From Cupriavidus respiraculi (GTDB taxonomy: Bacteria; Pseudomonadota; Gammaproteobacteria; Burkholderiales; Burkholderiaceae), in the NCBI RefSeq assembly GCF_914271545.1, contig NZ_CAJZAH010000001.1:1054001-1118000 (forward strand): a DNA stretch of 64,000 nt, written 5' to 3'. Below are positions 59,122 through 64,000 of the stretch, in pieces. Each line of letters begins with the position of its first letter. The stretch's first letter is position 1. The position numbers were made by a program, and so were the translations under genes. The notes under the pieces were generated by a model. It had not been told where the DNA came from. It saw nothing but the letters and a program-made list of their open reading frames with translations, and ran no database searches.

Positions 59122-60518
59122 TGCCCCGCCTGTCGCTGACCACGCGCCTCACCGCTTTTTTTTCGCTGACGTCCGCGGCCGTGCTGTTGGGCCTGGGCAT
59201 CATGATCGCGTGGGCCATGGATGGCCATTTCGCACACCAGGACTACGCCGTGCTGGGCGAGAACATCGCGCTGATCCGCAAGATCGCGGCCGACACCCCG
59301 CCCGCCGCGATGCCGGCGAGGTTCAACGAGGCGCTGGAGCACCATCCGGGCTTCGTGGCACGCGTGCAGCATCCGGATGGCCGGCTGCTGTATGCCAGCG
59401 AGGGGTTCGACTTCGGCATCGCGACCGCGGCCGCCGCCGCGCTGCCGCCGGGGCGCGATACCTTTGACTGGCAGCAGGATGGCCGCGAGTATCGCGGCAT
59501 GCGGGGCACGGTGCCCGCGGCAAGCCAGCCGGCCGGCGTGCTGCACGTGCTCGTCGGCTCGGACACCGAGATCCATGCGCACTTCATGCGCGAGTTCCGC
59601 CGCTCGCTCGCGCTCTATATCGGCCTGGCCGCGCTGCTCAGCGGCGTGTTCGGATGGTGGGCCGCGCGGCGCGGCCTCGCGCCGCTGCACACCATGGCGG
59701 CGCGCGCGCGGGCGGTGACGGCGAACCGGCTCGACGAGCGCATGCCGGTGGAGGCCGTCCCCGTGGAGATGGCAGACCTCGCCTCGACGCTGAACGCGAT
59801 GCTGGCCCGGCTGCAGGACGATTTCCGCCGCCTGTCCGAGTTTTCGTCGGACCTCGCCCATGAACTGCGCACGCCCATCACCAACCTGATGACGCAGACC
59901 GACGTGGTGCTGTCCCAGCCGCGCGATGCCGGCAAATACCGCGACGTGCTCGCCTCCAACGCGGAGGAACTGCAGCGCCTGTCCCGCATGGTCTCGGACA
60001 TGCTTTATCTCGCGAAGATGGAGCACGGCATCACGCTGCCGAGCGCCGAGGACATCGAGCTGGCCGACGAGGTACGCGCGATCTTCGACTTCTACGATGC
60101 GCTGGCCGAGGACAAGGCGGTCCGCATGGCATTGCACGGAGGCGGCCGCATCGTGGGCGACCGCCTGATGCTGCGGCGCGCGCTGAGCAACCTGCTGTCC
60201 AACGCCCTGCGCCATACCCCGCCGGATGGCGCGATCGCGGTCGAGATCGCCGCGACGCCGGCGACGGTGTCCCTCGCGGTCGAGAACGAGGGGCAGGACA
60301 TTCGCCCCGACCTGCTGCCCTCGCTGTTCGACCGCTTCTTTCGCGGCGACAAGTCCCGCGCCCGCCCGGAGTCGGACAGCGTGGGCCTGGGCCTGTCGAT
60401 CACGCGCGCCATCGTGCAGGCCCACGGCGGCACCATCTCGGTCCAGTCGGCCCACGGCAGGACGCGCTTCACGCTGACCTTCCCCGTCCGGCACGGCCCG
60501 CCAGCGGCGCCGGGCTAG
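59121..60518 (+). CDS. copS: Heavy-metal sensor histidine kinase CopS/CusS
   Basis: This 465-residue kinase has two membrane helices (about residues 12-34 and 158-180) around a periplasmic sensor region. A HAMP segment (RRGLAPLHTMAARARAVT) follows. The H-box is SSDLAHELRTPITNLMTQTD (phospho-His near 250), and the ATPase part has NLLSNALRHTPP and SVGLGLSITRAIVQAHGG. These are features of the CusS/CopS/IrlB heavy-metal family. It is co-translated with copR (TGATG). The metal sensed is probably copper, judging by the copAB operon opposite. Confidence 0.9.
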   Translation: MPRLSLTTRLTAFFSLTSAAVLLGLGIMIAWAMDGHFAHQDYAVLGENIALIRKIAADTPPAAMPARFNEALEHHPGFVARVQHPDGRLLYASEGFDFGIATAAAAALPPGRDTFDWQQDGREYRGMRGTVPAASQPAGVLHVLVGSDTEIHAHFMREFRRSLALYIGLAALLSGVFGWWAARRGLAPLHTMAARARAVTANRLDERMPVEAVPVEMADLASTLNAMLARLQDDFRRLSEFSSDLAHELRTPITNLMTQTDVVLSQPRDAGKYRDVLASNAEELQRLSRMVSDMLYLAKMEHGITLPSAEDIELADEVRAIFDFYDALAEDKAVRMALHGGGRIVGDRLMLRRALSNLLSNALRHTPPDGAIAVEIAATPATVSLAVENEGQDIRPDLLPSLFDRFFRGDKSRARPESDSVGLGLSITRAIVQAHGGTISVQSAHGRTRFTLTFPVRHGPPAAPG

Positions 60519-60567
60519 CCGGACGGTCGCACGGCGCCATCCGGGACCCAGGGACCACCAGGGACCA

Positions 60568-61764
60568 CTACCCCGCGCAATACCGGCTGTGGCGATTGCC
60601 ACGGCGGCCGTCGCGCCAGTAGTCGTTGCGGTAGTCGAAGGTCATCAGGCCCGGGCGCACATAGTCGTAGGGATCGTGCAGGCCCCGAATCTCGGGACGG
60701 TCAGCCGCCGGGATGGCGAAGATGTCGAACTGGCGCTGGATCGCCTGCACGTAGAACATCGACGCACCGATATTGAAGTTGTCGGTATGGGTCATGAAGA
60801 ACACCTTGGGCTGCAGCGCGTTGATGTACATCGTGATGTCGCGCACGCCGTTGTTGGCCTCGCCGATGCTGACGCCGGCTCCCAGTTGCACGTCCGTCTT
60901 GGGCAGCGTGGTGAAGAACTGCAGCAGCGCGGGCGCCTGCTCCTTCAGCGGGCCGGCGGTGTCGTGCCAGGTGAAGGTGAAATCCGATCCGCCCACAGTG
61001 AACTGGTACATGATGGAGACCGCGCCGCCCGCACCGGCCATCGTGCGCGTGTCGCGCGAAGGCGGCGGGTTCGGCGGGAACAGCGTATCGACGCGCGGGT
61101 CGCGCACCGCGTTGATGGGATTGCGCGGCAGGGTCGGATCGACGGGCACCAGCGCCGAATGGACATGCTTCCACGCCGTGATGCACAGGTCCGGCGCCAG
61201 CGCGCGCAGCGTGCGCACCTCGGCGCCGGGCGCCGAGCCGGGCGTCGTGATGGGCTGGCATCGCACCATGGTGCCGGCGCCGAAGATCCGGGACGCGTCG
61301 CCCTGCATCGCGGTGCAATGTTCCGCCGCGCCGTAGATGGTGGCACCGGTGAGCCCCGCGATATAGGCCGCGTTGTCCGCGTGGTCGCCATGTCCGTGGC
61401 CGATGAAGATCGCCTCGGGCCGCAGGTCGACCAGGTCCTGCACGGTGGCGGGCACATAGGCGCGCCGGTCGGCGAGGCGATAGATATACGAGTCCAGGAA
61501 GAACACCCTGCCTTTGGCCGCGACCGCGAACGAGGCCACGCCGAACCACGAGAAGATGACCTTGTCCTCGCGGATACGGCCGGTCCTCTCGTCCACGTTC
61601 TCCGGGCCGAAGAAGTGCTGGCGCGCCTTTACCATCGCAGCGACCGCGGCCGGGTCGTCGCGCCGCGCCGCGGCGTCGTCCCCTCCGGACTGGGCGGACG
61701 CCAGCGACGGCGTGCCTGCCAGGGCGAGGGCCGAGGCCAGTAACGCAAGACGGGATGCAATCAT
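60568..61764 (-). CDS. Exported metallo-beta-lactamase-fold hydrolase
   Basis: This 398-residue protein has a Sec signal peptide (about residues 5-25, cleavage near ASAQ) and an MBL fold. The motif is IGHGHGDHADNAAY (H123, H125, D127, H128). Further possible metal ligands lie in GAAEHCTAM, FTWHDTAGP and MTHTDNFNIG. The family includes lactonases, phosphodiesterases and many unassigned periplasmic enzymes; a classical beta-lactamase is unlikely from this layout. AGGAGA precedes the ATG at 61764. It is divergent from the ECF41 sigma gene, separated by a 291-base spacer with no other gene. Confidence 0.83.
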   Translation of the reverse strand: MIASRLALLASALALAGTPSLASAQSGGDDAAARRDDPAAVAAMVKARQHFFGPENVDERTGRIREDKVIFSWFGVASFAVAAKGRVFFLDSYIYRLADRRAYVPATVQDLVDLRPEAIFIGHGHGDHADNAAYIAGLTGATIYGAAEHCTAMQGDASRIFGAGTMVRCQPITTPGSAPGAEVRTLRALAPDLCITAWKHVHSALVPVDPTLPRNPINAVRDPRVDTLFPPNPPPSRDTRTMAGAGGAVSIMYQFTVGGSDFTFTWHDTAGPLKEQAPALLQFFTTLPKTDVQLGAGVSIGEANNGVRDITMYINALQPKVFFMTHTDNFNIGASMFYVQAIQRQFDIFAIPAADRPEIRGLHDPYDYVRPGLMTFDYRNDYWRDGRRGNRHSRYCAG

Positions 61765-62055
61765 CGCGTGTCTCCTACATTGCACCGACAAGACCCCACG
61801 CCTGGCGGTTGTTCGCCACCGCCTCGATCCACCCGCACGCCCATCCACGTGCCGGCGCATCCAGCATAGGAACCGGCGCGGCGAAAGCAAACGTAGAGAC
61901 ATTGCCTGACCGGCAACGCAGGGGAATGCACCACGCCGCGGCGGCAATGCGGCCTGCCCGGATGTTGCGGCGGCCCGTCATCCGGTTACCCTATCGGTCG
62001 CACGGCATGCGTGCCCGAAACGGATAGCCCCGCGGCACACCAAAGACGCCCGCCC

Positions 62056-62973
62056 ATGGAAAACGCGCAAGACCACCACGACCCGACCCTGATGTTCGAA
62101 CGGCTGCGGCCCCGGCTGCAGGCCATCGCCTACCGCATGCTGGGCTCTGCCGCCGAGGCCGAGGAAATCGTCCAGGACGCGTGGCTGCGCTGGCACGAGG
62201 CCGATCGCACCGCCATCTGCAACGCCGAGGCATGGCTGGTTGCCGTGGCCACCCGGCTGTCGATCGACCGCCTGCGCGCGGCGAAGGTGCAGCGCGAGCA
62301 CTACGAGGGGATCTGGCTGCCGGAGCCGCTGCTGTGCGAGTCGCCGCCCACGCCGGAGGACGTGGTGGAGCATGTCGACAACATCTCGGTGGCCTTCCTG
62401 CTGGTGCTGGAGCGGCTGGCGCCCGAGGCCCGCGCGGCCTTCCTGCTGCGCGAGGTCTTCGATGCCGACTACGGCGAGATCGCGGCAACGCTTGGCAAGT
62501 CGGAGGCGGCCTGCCGCCAGCTGGTGCACCGCGCCAAGGCGCAGGTGCGCAGCGGCGGGGCGCGGTATGCCATTTCGGCGGACACCCACCGGCGGCTGCT
62601 GACGCGCTTCGCACAGGCGCTGTCGGCGGGGGATTTCTCCTCCATCAACGCCATGCTGGCCGAGGATGCGGTGCTGCTGGGCGACGGCGGCGGCAAGGTG
62701 CCGAGCTTCCCCCAGCCGCTGCTCGGCGGGCGGCGCATCGCGCAGCTGTTCTTCGCCACCCGGCTGCGCTTCGGTGCCGCCGTGCGCGTCGAACTGGCCG
62801 CGCTCAACGGTCGGCTCGGCGTGCTGCGCTTCATCGATGGGCAACTGGAGTCGGCGCAGTCGTTCGAGACGGACGGCGAGCGCATCCTGCGCATCCAGGT
62901 GCAGCGCAATCCCGACAAGCTGGCCCGCATCGCCGCGGCTCGGTTGGACGGCCCGCCGATCTCGCCCCACTGA
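62056..62973 (+). CDS. ECF41-type RNA polymerase sigma factor
   Basis: The 305-residue protein has sigma region 2 (RLQAIAYRMLGSAAEAEEIVQDAWLRW, about residues 20-46) and region 4 (LVLERLAPEARAAFLLREVFDADYGEIAATLGKSEAACRQLVHRAK). A C-terminal SnoaL-like extension follows. The linker motif WLPEPL (87-92) and the C-terminal NPDKL (285-289) mark the ECF41 group, whose extension acts as a built-in regulator in place of an anti-sigma factor. These genes usually sit beside an oxidoreductase, epimerase or carboxymuconolactone decarboxylase gene, and none is adjacent here. The ATG at 62056 is preferred to a GTG 15 codons earlier. Confidence 0.88.
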   Translation: MENAQDHHDPTLMFERLRPRLQAIAYRMLGSAAEAEEIVQDAWLRWHEADRTAICNAEAWLVAVATRLSIDRLRAAKVQREHYEGIWLPEPLLCESPPTPEDVVEHVDNISVAFLLVLERLAPEARAAFLLREVFDADYGEIAATLGKSEAACRQLVHRAKAQVRSGGARYAISADTHRRLLTRFAQALSAGDFSSINAMLAEDAVLLGDGGGKVPSFPQPLLGGRRIAQLFFATRLRFGAAVRVELAALNGRLGVLRFIDGQLESAQSFETDGERILRIQVQRNPDKLARIAAARLDGPPISPH

Positions 62974-63126
62974 GACGCGCGGCGGTCGGCATCGGCCTGT
63001 CTCCGCCAGGTTGCCGTGTCATCGCGCTGTCATTTGCGCCTCGCACAATCCGCTTCGTTCGTTCCGCCGCAACGGCGCCGCGCTCATCGCCGGCGCCGTT
63101 ACGGCGCACCGCACCACGGGCCGTCC

Positions 63127-63154
63127 TTGACACCCGTTTTTTTGCGGCTTGAAT
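63127..63154 (+). promoter_or_regulatory. Putative sigma-70 promoter of the LacI-type gene
   Basis: TTGACA (63127-63132), a 16-base spacer and TTGAAT (63149-63154) lie about 33 bases before the start codon. The predicted transcription start falls within the operator palindrome. Confidence 0.55.
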
Positions 63155-63168
63155 GAAAACGTTTTCAT
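63153..63168. promoter_or_regulatory. LacI-family operator palindrome
   Basis: ATGAAAACGTTTTCAT is a perfect 16-base palindrome with the central CG typical of LacI/GalR-family operators. It overlaps the end of the putative -10 element and lies 19 bases before the ATG, which strongly suggests autorepression. Confidence 0.8.
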
Positions 63169-63187
63169 CCGAGGACAGCCCGATCCC

Positions 63188-64000
63188 ATGACACGCAAAG
63201 CCGTCTCCCCTGCCGTCCCGCCCGCGCCCGCCAATAGCGCGACGCTGGTGAACGTGGCCGCGGCGGCAAGCGTGTCGCTGGCGACCGCCTCGCGCGTGTT
63301 CAGCAATCCGGAGCTGGTCCGCCAGGACACGGCCGAGCGCGTGCTGCGGGCGGCCGGCGAACTGGGCTTTCGGCCCAACCTGCTGGGCGCCAAGCTGCGG
63401 GCCCAGCGCACCCGGATCATCGGGGTCATGCTGCCGACGCTGGAGAACGCGGTGTTCGCGGAATGCTGGCGCGGCATCGAGGAGGCCGCGCTGGCCCAGG
63501 GCTATTCGCTGATGCTGGTCACGAGCCGCTACGACCCGGACCGGGAGCGCGAGCGCATCGAGTACCTGCTGCGGCACCGCGTCGACGGCATGGTGCTGAC
63601 GGTGGCCGATGCGGCGCGCAGCGCGGTGCTGGACCAGCTCGACGCCGAGGGCGTGCCCTACGTGCTGGCCTACAACCAGGCCGCCAGCCGCGGCAAGCGC
63701 TATTCGGTGTCGGTGGACAACCGCCTGAGCGCGCGCGCCGGCGTGCAGACGCTGATCGCGGCCGGCCACCGCCGCATCGCCGTGGTGTCGGGCGCGTTCG
63801 TCGCGTCCGACCGGGCCCGCCAGCGCCACGCCGGCTATCAGGACGCGATGCGCGCCCACGGCCTGCAGCCCATGCCGCCGCTGTCGATGCCCGCGCATAC
63901 GCCCACCCATACCCCCGCGGAAATCGAGCGCATCCGGCTCTTCGTCACCGCGCCGCGGGCGCCCACGGCGCTGTTCTGCACCAACGACATGCTGGCGATC
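63188..64000 (+). CDS. LacI-family transcriptional regulator, 3' end beyond the window
   Basis: The frame is open from the ATG to the edge of the window (271 codons so far, no stop). After a proline/alanine-rich leader, the LacI helix-turn-helix spans about residues 19-45 (TLVNVAAAASVSLATASRVFSN), and the hinge helix region is RPNLLGAKLRAQRT. A periplasmic-binding-protein-like ligand domain follows (IIGVMLPTLENAVFAE, DGMVLTVADAARS, GHRRIAVVSGAF, ALFCTNDMLAI). About 70 residues are probably missing. The sugar or other ligand is unknown; target genes may follow beyond the edge. Confidence 0.88.
   Translation, partial: MTRKAVSPAVPPAPANSATLVNVAAAASVSLATASRVFSNPELVRQDTAERVLRAAGELGFRPNLLGAKLRAQRTRIIGVMLPTLENAVFAECWRGIEEAALAQGYSLMLVTSRYDPDRERERIEYLLRHRVDGMVLTVADAARSAVLDQLDAEGVPYVLAYNQAASRGKRYSVSVDNRLSARAGVQTLIAAGHRRIAVVSGAFVASDRARQRHAGYQDAMRAHGLQPMPPLSMPAHTPTHTPAEIERIRLFVTAPRAPTALFCTNDMLAI

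Noticed and set aside
60543-60570. Short GGGACC direct repeats at the copS/hydrolase junction
   Set aside because: Only three units of about ten bases, partly inside the hydrolase stop codon; likely slippage noise.
60568-61764. Antibiotic-degrading class B beta-lactamase
   Set aside because: Only the general HxHxDH fold motif is shared. Length and surrounding motifs do not match known class B enzymes, so no resistance role is claimed.
1-64000. tRNA, rRNA, insertion sequences, prophage or integrase genes
   Set aside because: I saw no cloverleaf-like or rRNA sequence, no transposase or integrase motifs and no terminal inverted repeats with target duplications. Not exhaustively excluded without a search tool.

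Overview
The window is a continuous stretch of very GC-rich chromosome, probably from a Burkholderiaceae beta-proteobacterium close to Cupriavidus/Ralstonia. The evidence is the abundance of LysR regulators, three orphan Bug-type periplasmic binding proteins of the tripartite tricarboxylate family, the tcu genes, a copper copSRAB block and an NsrR/NnrS/flavohaemoglobin set. The genus is an inference. I see no rRNA, tRNA, CRISPR array, insertion sequence or prophage. The window cuts a LacI-type regulator gene at its right end.

Layout. (1) 0.2-0.8 kb: an exported repeat protein built from an eight-residue T-D/E-G-A-R motif. (2) 1-9.8 kb: a signalling block with a FixJ-type regulator, a PAS histidine kinase, a second FixJ-type regulator on the other strand, a lone receiver protein, and a 1743-residue protein with a kinase-like domain, a STAND-type ATPase, GAF and histidine kinase domains. 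(3) 9.9-16.1 kb: an isochorismatase-fold hydrolase, then a NocR-like LysR regulator with a three-subunit FAD/2Fe-2S amine or opine oxidase and a Bug protein. (4) 16.2-20.3 kb, minus strand: a reduced cbb3-like oxidase operon whose catalytic subunit carries a CcoS-like N-terminus. (5) 20.8-29.6 kb: a small lipoprotein, a hydantoin/Asp-Glu racemase with a GntR regulator, an acyltransferase, a Rossmann protein with a Tat-like leader, a divergent MurA paralogue, and an MlrC peptidase with an MFS permease.

(6) 29.9-46.5 kb: catabolic modules, most consisting of a LysR gene divergent from its probable targets (Bug plus gamma-glutamyltransferase; an argininosuccinate-lyase-like enzyme; tricarballylate oxidation tcuAB; a DadA-like oxidase; Bug plus M20 amidohydrolase). 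(7) 46.6-55.3 kb: a nitric-oxide response set (nnrS, a hemerythrin, hmp, nsrR) with NsrR-like boxes, interrupted by an alpha/beta hydrolase, a degenerate HD-GYP/LuxR regulator, and an azoreductase/GNAT pair divergent from a MocR regulator. (8) 55.4-60.5 kb: copper resistance copBA divergent from copRS. (9) 60.6-64 kb: a periplasmic metallo-beta-lactamase-fold hydrolase, an ECF41-type sigma factor and the 5' part of a LacI-type gene with a perfect operator palindrome.

The genes are mostly short self-contained units: a regulator, its target enzymes and often a binding protein. The largest unexplained items are the TDGAR repeat protein, the giant kinase with a lost DFG aspartate, the CcoS-CcoN fusion oxidase, and the exported Rossmann protein. 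Starts were chosen from ribosome-binding sites and family alignments from memory; no database search was run.
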